A stretch of DNA of 64,000 nt, taken from Burkholderiales bacterium (GTDB lineage: Bacteria > Pseudomonadota > Gammaproteobacteria > Burkholderiales > Burkholderiaceae_C). A program made the translations under genes and the position numbers. The notes beneath the pieces were generated by a model. That model was not told the DNA's origin and searched no databases. It was given only the letters and a program-made list of their open reading frames with translations. This document shows, in pieces, positions 39,100 through 49,367 of the stretch. Every line of letters starts with the position of its first letter. The first letter of the stretch is position 1. The stretch is taken from the NCBI GenBank assembly GCA_016219375.1, contig JACRNC010000003.1, positions 1-64,000 on the forward strand. The letters run 5' to 3'.

Positions 39100-41313
39100 A
39101 TGTCCGCGCCCCAGCCTGATCGCCCCGCCGCTGCTGCCGCGCCGTCCGGCCCGGCGCGGGCGATGCAGCGCCTGGGCCTGGTGCGCGACATCGACCTGGC
39201 GCTGCACCTGCCGCTGCGCTGGGAGGACGAGACGCGGCTGGCGCCCATCGGCGGCCTGCGCGACGGCCAGACCGCCCAGGTGCAGGGCACGGTGCGCGAG
39301 GCCCGCGTGGAGCTGCGCGGGCGGCGGCAGCTCATCGTCTCCATCCAGGACGACAGCGGCGCGGCGATCACGCTGCGCTTCCTCCACTTCTACGGCAGCC
39401 AGGTCAAGGCCTGGGTGCCCGGCGTGATGCTGCGCGTGCGCGGCGAGGTGCGCGTGGGCCTGCTGGGCCGCGAGATGGTGCACCCCGCCGTGCGCCTCGT
39501 GGCGGCCGACACGCCGCTGGCCGACCGCCTCACGCCCGTCTACCCCACCACGGCGCAACTGCCGCAGGCTTACTTGCGCAAGGCGGTGGCCGCCGGCCTG
39601 GCCCGCGCGCAGCTGGGCGAGATCCTGCCGCCGGGTGCGCTGCCCGCCGGGCTGCCTGCGCTGCGCGAGGCGCTGCACACGCTGCACCACCCGCCGCCGC
39701 GCGCCTCGCTGCTGGCGCTGGAAGACCGCAGCCACCCCGCCTGGCAGCGGCTGAAGGCCGAGGAACTGCTGGCCCAGCAGCTGTCGCAGCTGCAGGCCCG
39801 GCGCGAGCGCGAGCAGCTGCGCGCGCCGGCCCTGGCGGCGCGGCCCGGCGGCCTGCACGAGAAGCTGCTGGGCGTACTGCCCTTTCAGCTCACCGGGGCG
39901 CAGCGCCGGGTGGGCGAGGAGATCGCCGCCGACCTGGCGCGCACCCAGCCCATGCACCGCCTGCTGCAGGGCGATGTGGGATCGGGCAAGACGGTGGTGG
40001 CTGCGTTGGCCGCGGCCATCGCCATCGACGCCGGCTGGCAGTGCGCGCTGATGGCGCCCACCGAGATCCTGGCCGAGCAGCACTTCCGCAAGCTGGTGGA
40101 CTGGCTCACGCCGCTGGGCGTGCAGGTGGCCTGGCTCACCGGCAGCCAGCGCAGCAAGCAGCGCGAGGCCATGCTCGCGGCCGTGGCCAGCGGCGACGCG
40201 GCCCTCGTCGTCGGCACCCATGCGGTGATCCAGGACCAGGTGCGCTTTTGCAAGCTCGGCCTGGCGCTGATCGACGAGCAGCACCGCTTCGGGGTGGCCC
40301 AGCGCCTGAGCCTGCGCGCCAAGCTGGTCGAGCAGCGCCTGGAGCCCCACCTGCTGATGATGAGCGCCACGCCCATCCCGCGCACGCTGGCCATGACCTA
40401 CTACGCCGACCTGGACGTGAGCACGCTCGATGAGCTGCCGCCGGGCCGCACGCCCATCGTCACCCGCGTCTTCGCCGACAGCCGGCGCGAGGAGGTGATG
40501 CAGCGCATCCGCGACGCGGTGGAGCAGGGCCGGCAGGTCTACTGGGTGTGCCCGCTGATCGAGGAGAGCGAGGAGAGCGAGCAGGGCGGGGAGCGCGAGC
40601 AGGGCCGGCGCGGCGCAGCCGACACCGGCGCCGGGATGGGGAGATCGGTCGGCGATATCGGCGCCGGGATGGGGAGATCGGTCGCCGATACCGGCGCCCG
40701 GGTGTCACGCCAGGCCCTGCAGAACGTCACCGACACCCATGCGCTGCTCTCCGAGGTGATCGGCCCCGGCGCCGATGGCCAGCCGCGCGTGGGGCTGCTG
40801 CACGGCCGCATGAAGGCCCGCGACAAGGCCGAGGTGATGGACGCGTTTGCCGCCGGGCGGCTGGCGGTGCTGGTGGCCACCACGGTGATCGAGGTGGGCG
40901 TGGACGTGCCCAATGCCAGCCTGATGGTCATCGAGCATGCCGAGCGCTTCGGCCTGAGCCAGCTGCACCAGCTGCGCGGGCGCGTGGGCCGCGGGGCCGA
41001 GGCCAGCACCTGCGTGCTGCTCTACAGCCCGCCGCTGTCACCCACCGGCCGCGAGCGGCTGAAGGCGATGGCCGAGACGACCGACGGCTTCGAGATCGCG
41101 CGGCGCGACCTGGCCATCCGTGGCCCGGGCGAGTTCATGGGCTCGCGCCAGTCCGGCGAGGCCATGCTGCGTTTTGCCGACCTGCAGCAGGATCAGGCGC
41201 TGCTCGACCATGCCCGCGAGGCCGCCCGCTGGCTGTGGGCCGAGCACCCGCAGGCCGCGCGCACCCACATCGAGCGCTGGCTGGCCAGCCGGGCGGAGTA
41301 CCTCAAGGCCTGA
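39100..41313 (+). CDS. recG: ATP-dependent DNA helicase RecG
   Basis: RecG reverses stalled forks and branch-migrates Holliday junctions. The 737-residue protein has an N-terminal wedge/OB domain (about 1-170), Walker A GDVGSGKT (K297), helicase motif II DEQH (D392), motif III MMSATPIPRTLAMTYY and motif VI QLRGRVGRGA. Between PLIEESE and TDTHALLSEVI lies an insertion of about 45 residues that other RecGs lack, containing a 33-bp in-frame repeat. ATG 39100 begins MSAPQPDRPA. Confidence 0.95.
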   Translation: MSAPQPDRPAAAAAPSGPARAMQRLGLVRDIDLALHLPLRWEDETRLAPIGGLRDGQTAQVQGTVREARVELRGRRQLIVSIQDDSGAAITLRFLHFYGSQVKAWVPGVMLRVRGEVRVGLLGREMVHPAVRLVAADTPLADRLTPVYPTTAQLPQAYLRKAVAAGLARAQLGEILPPGALPAGLPALREALHTLHHPPPRASLLALEDRSHPAWQRLKAEELLAQQLSQLQARREREQLRAPALAARPGGLHEKLLGVLPFQLTGAQRRVGEEIAADLARTQPMHRLLQGDVGSGKTVVAALAAAIAIDAGWQCALMAPTEILAEQHFRKLVDWLTPLGVQVAWLTGSQRSKQREAMLAAVASGDAALVVGTHAVIQDQVRFCKLGLALIDEQHRFGVAQRLSLRAKLVEQRLEPHLLMMSATPIPRTLAMTYYADLDVSTLDELPPGRTPIVTRVFADSRREEVMQRIRDAVEQGRQVYWVCPLIEESEESEQGGEREQGRRGAADTGAGMGRSVGDIGAGMGRSVADTGARVSRQALQNVTDTHALLSEVIGPGADGQPRVGLLHGRMKARDKAEVMDAFAAGRLAVLVATTVIEVGVDVPNASLMVIEHAERFGLSQLHQLRGRVGRGAEASTCVLLYSPPLSPTGRERLKAMAETTDGFEIARRDLAIRGPGEFMGSRQSGEAMLRFADLQQDQALLDHAREAARWLWAEHPQAARTHIERWLASRAEYLKA
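40621..40695 (+). repeat. 33-bp in-frame tandem repeat inside recG
   Basis: Two nearly identical 33-bp units (40621-40653 and 40654-40686) and part of a third encode DTGAGMGRSVG / DIGAGMGRSVA / DTGARVSRQAL. The unit has a core GGCGCCGGGATGGGGAGATC that is almost unchanged. Its place is a loop between helicase motifs, so the protein probably tolerates it. Confidence 0.85.
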
Positions 41314-41571
41314 GTCGGCCCGGGCGGCGGCCGGGCACCCCGGCACGCTGGGCAAGCACCGGCACCCATGCGGATTTGCGATGCATCAAACCGCGGTCGG
41401 GCGCCCGTGCGGGAGTAGAACTTCCTCACAGTAGCCGCAGCAGGGGATTGTCCAAGGCCCCCGGAAGCGGCCGATGTAATGCGGCGGACCGGTCAACCCG
41501 CACCGGCCTTGTGGCCCAGACCTTCCGACCCCGGCTTGCGCCGCGTCACCGTATCGCCACCCACCTACCCC

Positions 41572-43497
41572 ATGGCTTTCCTGCTCAACCTGAAGACCCG
41601 CCGCAAGTTCGCCCTGCTCGGACTGCTGGCCGCCGCGGCGATCGCCCTGCCGAGCGTGCTGTATGGCCGGATGGCGCTGCAGGAGCTGCGTCTGGCCCAG
41701 CGCGAAGCCGATGGGGTGCCGGTGATGCTGCAGATCTACGAGACGGTGCGGCTGGTGCAGGAGCATCGCGCGCTGTCCTCGGCGGTGTTGTCGGGCAATG
41801 CGGCGGCTCAGGCGCAACGGGCACAGAAGCAGGACGAGCTGCAGAAGAGCCTGGCCGCGCTGGACGCCGCCGTGGACCCGGCCCCGGGCCCCTTGCGCGA
41901 CGGCCTGGGCCGCATCGCGGCCGACTGGCGCACGCTGTCGGCGGACGTCGCCGCTGCTCGCATCGACCCGGTGCAGAGCGTGGCCCGGCACGGCAGCCTG
42001 GTGTCGCGGCTGCTGGACACGCTGATGGTGGCGCTGGACGGCTACGGCTGGTCGCGCGATGCCCACCCCGATACGCAGCACGCCATCGTCGCCACGGCGC
42101 TCGAAGGCGTGCGCGTCACCGAGCACTTGGGCCAGCTGCGCGCCCTGGGTGTCGGTGCGCTCACCCGCGGCTCCATCACGCCGCAGGAGCAGCTGCGGGC
42201 CCACGCGCTGGCCACGCTGGCACAGGCGGGCTTCGAGCGCAGCCGCAGCGAGCTGACCCTGGCCCGCGATGCCGATCCGGCCTACGGCCCCCTGGTCGAC
42301 GAGCACCAGCGCAGGGTGCAGGCCCAGCTGGGCGCGGCGCTGCAGCTTGCCAGCGACCATCTCGTGCAGGGCGGCCTGGGCATGGCCCCGCAGGCCTACC
42401 TGGACGCGTACACGGCCTTGATCCGCGACCAGTTCGAGCTCAACCGAGCCGCCTCCACCCTGATCGTGAACAGCCTGGACCGCCGCGTGCGAGAAGTGCG
42501 CGCCACGGCGCTCGGCCTGGGTGCTGCGCTGCTGGCCGCGGCGGTGACCTTCGGGGCTTTCGCCACCTTCGTCGCCACCACCACCGTGCGCCGCCTGGAG
42601 CATGCGCGCCGGGTGGCTGCGGCCATGGCGACCGGCGATCTCGGCCAGCCCATCGCGCTGCGCGGCAGCGACGAGCTGGGCGAGCTGCTGGCAGCGCTGC
42701 ACACCATGCAGGGCCAGTTGGGCGGCATCGTCGCCGGCGTGCGCGGCAATGCCGAGCAGGTGGCCGCCGCCAGCCAGCAGATCGCTCAGGGCAACAACGA
42801 CCTCAGCGCGCGCACCGAGCAGCAGGCCTCGGCCCTGCAGCAGACGGCCGCGTCGATGGAGCAGATCAACGGCACCATCCAGCAGAACGCCGACAACGCG
42901 CTTCAGGCCAACCAGCTGGCCGTGCAGGCAGCTGACGTGGCCGGCCGCGGCGGCGAGGCCGTGGCCCGCGTGGTCGAGACCATGCATGGCATCGACGAGA
43001 GCGCGCGCCGCATCGGCGAGGTCATCCAGGTCATCGACAGCATCGCCTTCCAGACCAACATCCTGGCGCTCAACGCCGCGGTGGAGGCTGCCCGCGCCGG
43101 CGAGCAGGGCCGCGGCTTCGCCGTGGTGGCCAGCGAGGTGCGCAGCCTGGCGCAGCGCTCGGCCCAGGCGGCAGCCGAGGTGCGCACGCTGATCACCGCC
43201 AGCGTCGAACGCGCCCAGGCCGGCACCATGCTGGTGGACCAGGCGGGCCAGACCATGCAGGACGTGGTGACCTCCGTGCGCCGCGTGGCCGACATCGTCA
43301 GCGAGATCGCAGCCGCCACGCGCGAGCAGGCCACGGGCGTCGGCCAGGTCAGCGAAGCCGTGGTCGACATGGATCAGGCCACTCAGCAGAACGCCGCACT
43401 GGTCGAGCAGAGCGCGGCGGCCGCCGAGAGCCTGCGCGACCAGGCCGCGCAACTGGTCTGCGCGGTCGACGTGTTCCGCCTGCGCGCGGCGTACTGA
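41572..43497 (+). CDS. Methyl-accepting chemotaxis protein
   Basis: A 641-residue transducer: TM1 at about residues 13-32, a large helical periplasmic domain resembling the NIT (nitrate/nitrite-sensing) type, TM2 at about 307-330, a HAMP domain, then the signalling domain with the conserved hairpin tip [20 protein letters not shown]. No CheR-binding pentapeptide is seen at the end ([10 protein letters not shown]). ATG 41572 begins [20 protein letters not shown]. The periplasmic assignment is by general look only; its ligand is unknown. No other chemotaxis genes are nearby. Confidence 0.9.
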   Translation: MAFLLNLKTRRKFALLGLLAAAAIALPSVLYGRMALQELRLAQREADGVPVMLQIYETVRLVQEHRALSSAVLSGNAAAQAQRAQKQDELQKSLAALDAAVDPAPGPLRDGLGRIAADWRTLSADVAAARIDPVQSVARHGSLVSRLLDTLMVALDGYGWSRDAHPDTQHAIVATALEGVRVTEHLGQLRALGVGALTRGSITPQEQLRAHALATLAQAGFERSRSELTLARDADPAYGPLVDEHQRRVQAQLGAALQLASDHLVQGGLGMAPQAYLDAYTALIRDQFELNRAASTLIVNSLDRRVREVRATALGLGAALLAAAVTFGAFATFVATTTVRRLEHARRVAAAMATGDLGQPIALRGSDELGELLAALHTMQGQLGGIVAGVRGNAEQVAAASQQIAQGNNDLSARTEQQASALQQTAASMEQINGTIQQNADNALQANQLAVQAADVAGRGGEAVARVVETMHGIDESARRIGEVIQVIDSIAFQTNILALNAAVEAARAGEQGRGFAVVASEVRSLAQRSAQAAAEVRTLITASVERAQAGTMLVDQAGQTMQDVVTSVRRVADIVSEIAAATREQATGVGQVSEAVVDMDQATQQNAALVEQSAAAAESLRDQAAQLVCAVDVFRLRAAY

Positions 43498-43613
43498 CAA
43501 GCGGGCGGACGCGGCAGCGCAGGCGTGCGCGCCTGCACGCGGCAGGCCGCCGGGCGCGGGGGGACAGCGCCGCGGCCGACAATCGCCGGCTGTCTGCCCA
43601 ACCCCCAAGCTCC

Positions 43614-44369
43614 GTGAAGCAAGCCCTTGTCCTCGTCGCCGCGCTGGCCGCCCTGCTGGCGGCCGCGCTTTTCGTGTTCCGCCCCGGCGGCGTGTCGCCC
43701 ACTGCGCAGACCGTGGCCCAGGAGCCCTGGCAGATCGAGGCGCTGCCCGGAGGCGGCAGCCGCGTCTTCGGCCTGGTCTTGGCTGCGGCGCCCGGGCAGT
43801 CATCCACGGCCTCGCATGCCGGATCGGCCGCCGCACCCGCTGCCTCCACCCTGGCCGACGCCCAACGCGTCCTCGGCCCCAGCCTGCAGATCGGCCTGCT
43901 GGCCGCAGGCGACGAGCCCGGCACGCTGGAGGCCTATGTGGATGGTGTGACCGCCGGCTTCGTCACCGGCAAGCTGGTGCTGGTGGCCGAGCTGCCGGCC
44001 GATGCCGCCCGCGGCCTGCGTGCGCGCTCCACCGGCAATGAGCCGCAGCCCAGCGGCGCGCGCCGCTACGCCCTGGCCGATGCCGACCGCGACACGGCGC
44101 TGCGCTCGCCCGTCTCCAGCCTGACCTTCCTGCCCTCCGTTCGCCTGGATGCCACCATGGTCGCCCAGCGTTTTGGCGAGCCCGCCCAGCGCCTGAGCGC
44201 GGGCGGGCAGTTGCACCTGCTCTATCCGTCCCGCGGCCTCGTCGTGAGCCTGGACGGGCCGGGCGACGAGCCCGCCCGGGCTGTCATTCAATACGTGGCG
44301 CCGGCGCGCTTCGAGCTGCTGCGCCGGCCGTTGCTGCAGGCCGTCCCGGCCAGCGCCACCGCACGCTGA
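43614..44369 (+). CDS. Hypothetical membrane-anchored protein upstream of oxyR
   Basis: A 251-residue protein beginning at GTG 43614 (MKQALVLVAALAALLAAALF), whose first 22 residues form a signal anchor. The rest is periplasmic and contains no known motif; SGARRYALADADRDTALRSP and LRLDATMVAQRFGEPAQRLS-like stretches suggest a mixed alpha/beta fold. I do not recognise the family. It precedes oxyR by 139 bp on the same strand, and such association may be conserved in the order. Confidence 0.6.
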   Translation: MKQALVLVAALAALLAAALFVFRPGGVSPTAQTVAQEPWQIEALPGGGSRVFGLVLAAAPGQSSTASHAGSAAAPAASTLADAQRVLGPSLQIGLLAAGDEPGTLEAYVDGVTAGFVTGKLVLVAELPADAARGLRARSTGNEPQPSGARRYALADADRDTALRSPVSSLTFLPSVRLDATMVAQRFGEPAQRLSAGGQLHLLYPSRGLVVSLDGPGDEPARAVIQYVAPARFELLRRPLLQAVPASATAR

Positions 44370-44508
44370 AGACACGTCGCGCCGCAGGGATGCGCCGAGC
44401 CGTAAAGACGCGCGTAGTCGGCGTCGTGGATGCGCCCCGCCACAGGCCATTGCATGCCGCTGCGTGCCTGCCTGGCATCCGCCGCGCCTTCCGGCCAGAA
44501 TCGCCCGC

Positions 44509-45432
44509 ATGACGCTCACCGAACTCCGCTACATCGTCGCCGTTGCCCGCGAGAAGCATTTCGGCCGCGCGGCCGAGGCCTGCTTCGTCTCCCAGCCCAC
44601 GCTGTCGGTGGCGATCAAGAAGCTGGAAGAAGAGCTGGACGTCAAGATCTTCGAGCGCGGCAGCAACGAGGTGAGCCTGACCCACCTGGGCGAAGAGATC
44701 GTGCGCCAGGCTCAGGCCGTGCTGGAGCAGGCCGCCGCCATCAAGGAGATCGCCAAGCGCGGCAAGGACCCGCTGGCCGGCCCGCTGCGCCTGGGCGTGA
44801 TCTACACCATCGGCCCCTACCTGCTGCCGGAGCTCGTCAAGCAGACCATCGAGCGCGTGCCGCAGATGCCGCTGCTGCTGCAGGAGAACTTCACCGTCAA
44901 GCTGCTCGAGATGCTGCGCGCCGGCGAGCTGGACTGCGCCATCATGGCCGAGCCCTTTCCGGACACCGGGCTGGCGATCGCGCCGCTTTATGAAGAGCCC
45001 TTCCTCGTCGCCGTGCCGCGCAAGCACCCGCTGGCCAGCCGCCAGAGCGTCACGTCCGAGGAGCTGAAGAACGAGACCATGCTGCTGCTGGGCACGGGCC
45101 ATTGCTTCCGCGACCACGTGCTGGAGGTCTGCCCGGAGTTCGCCCGCTTCGCCAGCGGCGCGGAGGGCATCCGCAAGAGCTTCGAAGGCTCGTCGCTGGA
45201 GACCATCCGCTACATGGTCGCCAGCGGCATGGGCATCACCCTGGTGCCGGCGCTGTCGGTGCCCGAGGAGCCCAACCCGCATGTGGTCTACGTGCCGCTG
45301 ACCGACCCGGTGCCCACGCGCCGCGTGGTGCTGGCTTGGCGGCGCAGCTTCACGCGGTATGAGGCGATCGCCGCGCTGCGCAATGCGATCTACGCGTGCC
45401 CGCTCAAAGGCGTGAAGCGGCTGACCGAATAG
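44509..45432 (+). CDS. oxyR: Hydrogen-peroxide-sensing regulator OxyR
   Basis: A 307-residue LysR-family protein. Residues 1-60 are the winged helix (LRYIVAVAREKHFGRAAEAC, SQPTLSVAIKKLEEEL). The redox cysteines are C199 and C208, in GTGHCFRDHVLEVC, exactly at the E. coli positions, so it should sense peroxide by disulphide formation. ATG 44509 begins MTLTELRYIV. It lies upstream of katA, an expected target, whose promoter region carries an OxyR-like operator. Confidence 0.96.
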   Translation: MTLTELRYIVAVAREKHFGRAAEACFVSQPTLSVAIKKLEEELDVKIFERGSNEVSLTHLGEEIVRQAQAVLEQAAAIKEIAKRGKDPLAGPLRLGVIYTIGPYLLPELVKQTIERVPQMPLLLQENFTVKLLEMLRAGELDCAIMAEPFPDTGLAIAPLYEEPFLVAVPRKHPLASRQSVTSEELKNETMLLLGTGHCFRDHVLEVCPEFARFASGAEGIRKSFEGSSLETIRYMVASGMGITLVPALSVPEEPNPHVVYVPLTDPVPTRRVVLAWRRSFTRYEAIAALRNAIYACPLKGVKRLTE

Positions 45433-45534
45433 GGCGCGGGCGGCCCGGGCCGGCGCTCCCACGCACCGGGGTGCGGGCGGGCTGACCGGGATTCGGCCGG
45501 GGCGGCCGCGCGGCAGGCATCGCTCCGCTAGTCA

Positions 45535-45573
45535 ATATCTATTGGCTATGTGAAAACGATAGGCGCAAACTAA
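45535..45573. promoter_or_regulatory. Probable OxyR operator upstream of katA
   Basis: ATAT-N7-CTAT-N9-ATAG-N7-CTAA matches the four-part OxyR recognition pattern (ATAG and CTAT elements, each pair spaced by 7), except that the centre gap is 9 and the outer elements each differ by one base. It lies 30 bp before the katA start. Four elements at this place would be bound by an OxyR tetramer. Confidence 0.7.
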
Positions 45574-45602
45574 CGCCATCGTTTCTTCACCCGGAGCCCT
45601 CC

Positions 45603-47072
45603 ATGTCGCAATGCCCCGTCATGACCACCACGGCCGGTGCGCCGATCGCCGACAACCAGAACGCGCTCACCGCGGGCGCGCGCGGCCCCGTCCTGATGCA
45701 GGACTGGCAGCTCATCGAAAAGCTCGCCCACCAGAACCGCGAGCGCATCCCCGAGCGCGTGGTGCATGCCAAGGGCTGGGGCGCCTTCGGTGCGCTCACC
45801 GTCACCCACGACATCAGCCGCTACACGCGGGCCAAGCTGTTCGGCGAAGTCGGCAAGACGACGTCGGTGCTGGCGCGCTTTTCCACCGTGGCCGGCGAGC
45901 TGGGCGCGGCCGATGCCGAGCGCGACGTGCGCGGCTTCGCGCTCAAGTTCTATACCGAGGAGGGCAACTGGGATCTCGTGGGCAACAACACCCCGGTGTT
46001 CTTCATCCGCGATCCGCTGAAGTTCCCCGACTTCATCCGCACGCAGAAGCGCCACCCGCGCACCAACCTGCGCTCGCCCACGGCGATGTGGGACTTCTGG
46101 AGCCTCTCGCCGGAGAGCCTGCACCAGATCACCATCCTCTTCAGCGACCGCGGCATCCCCGTCAGCCCGCGCTTCATGAACGGCTACGGCAGCCATACCT
46201 TCAGCTTCTGGAACGCGGACGGCGAGCGCTTCTGGGTGAAGTTCCACTTCAAGACCCGGCAAGGCCACCGCGTGATGACCAACGAGCAATCCGCCCAGGT
46301 CATCGGCCAGACGCGAGAGAGCTATCAGGAGGACCTCTTCGGCTCCATCGAGCGCGGCGAGTACCCGCGCTGGACGATGTACGTGCAGGTCATGCCGGAG
46401 ATGGACGCCGAGAAGACGCCCTACAACCCGTTCGACCTGACCAAGGTGTGGCCGCATGCCGACTACCCGTTGATCGAAGTGGGCGTGCTGGAGCTCAACC
46501 GCAACCCGGACAACTACTTCGCCGAGATCGAGCAGGCGGCGTTCTCGCCCAGCAACGTCGTGCCGGGCATCGGCTTCTCGCCCGACCGCGTGCTGCAGGG
46601 GCGCCTCTTCGCCTATGCCGATGCCCACCGCTACCGCATCGGCACGCACTACGAGGCGCTGCCCGTCAACGCGCCCAAGTGCCCGGTGCACCACTATCAC
46701 AAGGACGGCGCGATGAACTTCTTCGGCCACCAGGCCGCGCGCATGACCGGCAACGTCAACGCCTACTACGAGCCCAACAGCTTCGGTGGCGCCACCCAGG
46801 CGCCGCAGTTCGCCGAGCCGCCGCTGCGTATCACCGGTGACGCGGCGCGCTGGGACCACCGCGTGGGCAATGACGACTACACGCAGCCGGGCAATCTGTT
46901 CCGCCTGTTCAGCGCCGATGAGCAGCGCCGCCTGGGCCGCAACATCGCCGCCGCCATGCAGGGCGTGCCCGACGAGATCGTGCAGCGCCAGCTGGTGCAC
47001 TTCGACCGCGCCGACCCCGGCTACGGCCGCGTGGTGCGTGAGGCGCTGGCCGATCTGGCCGAAGCCCGCTGA
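45603..47072 (+). CDS. katA: Monofunctional haem catalase
   Basis: A 489-residue clade-3-like catalase that splits hydrogen peroxide. Distal His55 lies in [12 protein letters not shown], the Asn region is [15 protein letters not shown], and the proximal haem Tyr338 is in [12 protein letters not shown]. Length and C-terminal end match small-subunit KatA enzymes; no flavodoxin-like domain is present. CGGAG precedes ATG 45603. Its expression is probably controlled by OxyR through the upstream site. Confidence 0.96.
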   Translation: MSQCPVMTTTAGAPIADNQNALTAGARGPVLMQDWQLIEKLAHQNRERIPERVVHAKGWGAFGALTVTHDISRYTRAKLFGEVGKTTSVLARFSTVAGELGAADAERDVRGFALKFYTEEGNWDLVGNNTPVFFIRDPLKFPDFIRTQKRHPRTNLRSPTAMWDFWSLSPESLHQITILFSDRGIPVSPRFMNGYGSHTFSFWNADGERFWVKFHFKTRQGHRVMTNEQSAQVIGQTRESYQEDLFGSIERGEYPRWTMYVQVMPEMDAEKTPYNPFDLTKVWPHADYPLIEVGVLELNRNPDNYFAEIEQAAFSPSNVVPGIGFSPDRVLQGRLFAYADAHRYRIGTHYEALPVNAPKCPVHHYHKDGAMNFFGHQAARMTGNVNAYYEPNSFGGATQAPQFAEPPLRITGDAARWDHRVGNDDYTQPGNLFRLFSADEQRRLGRNIAAAMQGVPDEIVQRQLVHFDRADPGYGRVVREALADLAEAR

Positions 47073-47156
47073 GCCCCGGCAGGGCGGTGGCGGCCCGCGA
47101 CGAGCGGCCGCCACCGCCGACGGCCCGCCATGCCCTTCCATCCGCAGGAGCAAACC

Positions 47157-47276
47157 ATGCAGGACGACCTCACCCCCTACGCCACCCAGCGCGCGCAGCG
47201 GGCCGTGGGCCTGGCCGTCGTGGCCACCGGCGCGGTGCTCAACGGCCTGGCCCTGATGCACTGGATCATCGGATGA
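47157..47276 (+). CDS. 39-aa single-helix membrane protein
   Basis: ATG 47157 after GCAGGAGC encodes [20 protein letters not shown] followed by a hydrophobic helix and ends HWIIG. It is 84 bp downstream of katA on the same strand and ahead of dps. Many annotations would miss it. A role with catalase is possible but not shown. Confidence 0.55.
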   Translation: MQDDLTPYATQRAQRAVGLAVVATGAVLNGLALMHWIIG

Positions 47277-47458
47277 GCCGGCGCGCGCGGCGCCGCGCGG
47301 CCGTCATCGCGCTCACCCGTCTGCGCCCGCTTGCCCATGCCCGTCTGTGCATCAGCGCCTCGCCCCCGGCAGCGCTCGGGCTTGATCCGGCCGGTGGCTG
47401 CGCCCAGGGCAGTTGGGTAGAGTCAGCAGAGTCTCAACCCGTCCAGGAGCCGCTCTCC

Positions 47459-47998
47459 ATGTCCAAGAAATCCGCCAAAGCCAAGCCCGCCAAGTCCGCC
47501 GAGGGTGCCCTGGTGCCGGCCACCACGCCGATCAACATCGGCATCAGCGCCAAGGACCGCGCGGCCATCGCCCAGGGCCTCAACGCCCTGCTGGCCGACA
47601 CCTTCACGCTCTACCTGACGACGCACAACTTCCACTGGAACGTCACCGGCCCGATGTTCAACACGCTGCACACCATGTTCATGGAGCAGTACACCGAGCT
47701 GTGGAACGCCGTGGACCCGATCGCCGAGCGCATCCGCGCCCTGGGCTTCCCGGCCAGCGGCTCGTTTGCCGACTACACCAAGCTCAGCAGCCTGCCCGAC
47801 GCGCCCACCGAGCCGCCCAAGGCCCTGGAGATGATCCGCATCCTCGTCGCCGGCCACGAGGCCGTGGCCCGCACCGCGCGCGACCTCTTCCCGCTGGTCG
47901 ACCAGGCGTCCGACGAGCCCACCGCCGACCTGCTCACCCAGCGCCTGGACGTGCACGAGAAGGCGGCGTGGATGCTGCGCTCGCTGCTGGAGGGCTGA
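47459..47998 (+). CDS. dps: Dps-family DNA-protecting ferritin
   Basis: A 179-residue protein with a Lys/Ala-rich N-terminal tail ([14 protein letters not shown]) for DNA binding and the Dps ferroxidase centre: [19 protein letters not shown] and [20 protein letters not shown]. It oxidises Fe(II) with hydrogen peroxide and stores iron, and protects DNA. GGAGC lies upstream of ATG 47459. It completes the oxyR-katA-dps peroxide group. Confidence 0.95.
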   Translation: MSKKSAKAKPAKSAEGALVPATTPINIGISAKDRAAIAQGLNALLADTFTLYLTTHNFHWNVTGPMFNTLHTMFMEQYTELWNAVDPIAERIRALGFPASGSFADYTKLSSLPDAPTEPPKALEMIRILVAGHEAVARTARDLFPLVDQASDEPTADLLTQRLDVHEKAAWMLRSLLEG

Positions 47999-48093
47999 GC
48001 CTCCTTCCTTCCGGGCTCTGGCTGCCTGGGCTTGCCCGTTCGTCGACCGGCTCGCCACACCAGCACCGCGTCAACCTCTGGCCGGTCAAATTG

Positions 48094-48130
48094 ACAAGGC
48101 CCCGTCTGCTCTGCAGCGGGGGGCCTTTGT
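48094..48130 (+). terminator. Intrinsic terminator after dps
   Basis: ACAAGGCCCC ... GGGGGGCCTTTGT forms a GC-rich stem followed by TTTCT. It lies 96 bp past the dps stop. Confidence 0.78.
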
Positions 48131-48269
48131 TTCTAGGGCTATCAAGGTTGCGAAGCCTTGGGACAATGGCGTACGCGGCTCGCATCAGCGTGTATCTCCG
48201 TGGCTGCCCGAGCGGGGCTGCGTCACGCATGGCCTGATCCTTGGCGCAACCCGCGCGCAATACAGCAGC

Positions 48270-49352
48270 ATGGCAGCCCTCCCCCCCAACACCCTTCCTT
48301 CACGCCAGAACTGGGTAGACCGTGCCAAGGGTTTGGGCATCGTTCTGGTGGTCTATGGCCATGTGGGTCGCGGGCTCATGGCTGCCGGCCTGCTGCCGGA
48401 CCAACCAGGACGTCTTGTGGACAGCGTGATCTACGCATTCCACATGCCGCTGTTCTTCCTGCTTTCCGGGCTCTTCTTCCGGCAGTCCTTCGAACGACGC
48501 GGCCCGGCCCGGCTGATGGCGTCTAAGGCAGACGCGCTGCTCTATCCGTATGTGCTGTGGTCCCTGTTGCAGGGCTTTGTGATTTCGTCCCTCGGCACCC
48601 TCGTGAACCGGCCGGCGTCCGGGATCACGCTCAAGCAGCTCATCGTGGCTCCGCCCAGTCAATTCTGGTTCCTCTGGGCGCTTTTCCTGATGTTCGCGCT
48701 GGGCGTGGCGGGCATGGGGCGGACCTGGCGTGCCACGCGTCAATATGGCCTGCTGGTCGTCGCAACGGGGGTGTATCTCGTCTGCGCGTACATCGGTGCC
48801 CGGATGCCCTGGTGGCACGTGGCGGGATTCTTCGTGTACTTCTGGATCGGCGCCTGCCTGGGGCCTTGGGCCCTGCGTTGGCGCCGGGCGCCGCTGCCGG
48901 TCGCGCTCATCCTGCTCGCGCTGGCCATCACCGGCGAGTTCGCATTCCATGCGGCAAGCCTACGCTTCGCCGATTACGGTGCATCGGCTCTGCTGCTCGC
49001 GCTGACATGCGTGGCTGCCGTTTGTGCGGTTTGTGCGGTTTGTGCCGCCGGCAACCATCCCGTCTGGCGTCTGTTGGAGCAACTGGGCGCCGAGAGCATG
49101 AACATCTACCTGCTGCACATTTTGGCCGCGTCAGGGATGCGAATTGCCTTGCACCACGGCCTGCACGTCACCGACCTCACATTGCACGTGGTGCTGGGCT
49201 GCCTCGCGGGTCTCGTCGGGCCGGTGCTGCTGTCGCGCGGGCTGCGCCGCGTGGGTGCTGGCTGGCTGTTCTCTCCACCCGCCTGGATGTCGCTCGAACG
49301 TCGTATCCAATCCCAACCCGACGGCGGGCGCACTGCCCGCATGGTCCGGTGA
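48270..49352 (+). CDS. Acyltransferase family 3 membrane protein
   Basis: A 360-residue protein with about ten transmembrane helices and the acyltransferase-3 signature: DRAKGLGIVLVVYGHVGRGL near residue 18 and YAFHMPLFFLLSGLFF near residue 56. Members O-acetylate or O-acylate surface polysaccharides. Near residue 252 three 9-bp direct repeats (49018-49047) encode VCAVCAVCA in a membrane helix. Base composition is a little less GC-rich than the neighbours, suggesting acquisition. It starts after the dps terminator and converges with yaeQ. Confidence 0.85.
   Translation: MAALPPNTLPSRQNWVDRAKGLGIVLVVYGHVGRGLMAAGLLPDQPGRLVDSVIYAFHMPLFFLLSGLFFRQSFERRGPARLMASKADALLYPYVLWSLLQGFVISSLGTLVNRPASGITLKQLIVAPPSQFWFLWALFLMFALGVAGMGRTWRATRQYGLLVVATGVYLVCAYIGARMPWWHVAGFFVYFWIGACLGPWALRWRRAPLPVALILLALAITGEFAFHAASLRFADYGASALLLALTCVAAVCAVCAVCAAGNHPVWRLLEQLGAESMNIYLLHILAASGMRIALHHGLHVTDLTLHVVLGCLAGLVGPVLLSRGLRRVGAGWLFSPPAWMSLERRIQSQPDGGRTARMVR
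49018..49047 (+). repeat. 9-bp tandem repeats in the acyltransferase gene
   Basis: GTTTGTGCG repeats three times (VCA codons), the last imperfect. Repeat-number change would keep the frame. Confidence 0.7.
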
Positions 49353-49367
49353 CGCGATCCAGCTCGC

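Noticed and set aside
41314-41571. FliA (sigma-28) promoter before the chemotaxis gene
   Set aside because: GGCCGATG at about 41470 resembles a -10, but no TAAA-type -35 at the right distance.
41386-43836. 816-residue frame opposite the chemotaxis receptor
   Set aside because: Antisense shadow; the receptor on the plus strand has clear TM, HAMP and signalling motifs.
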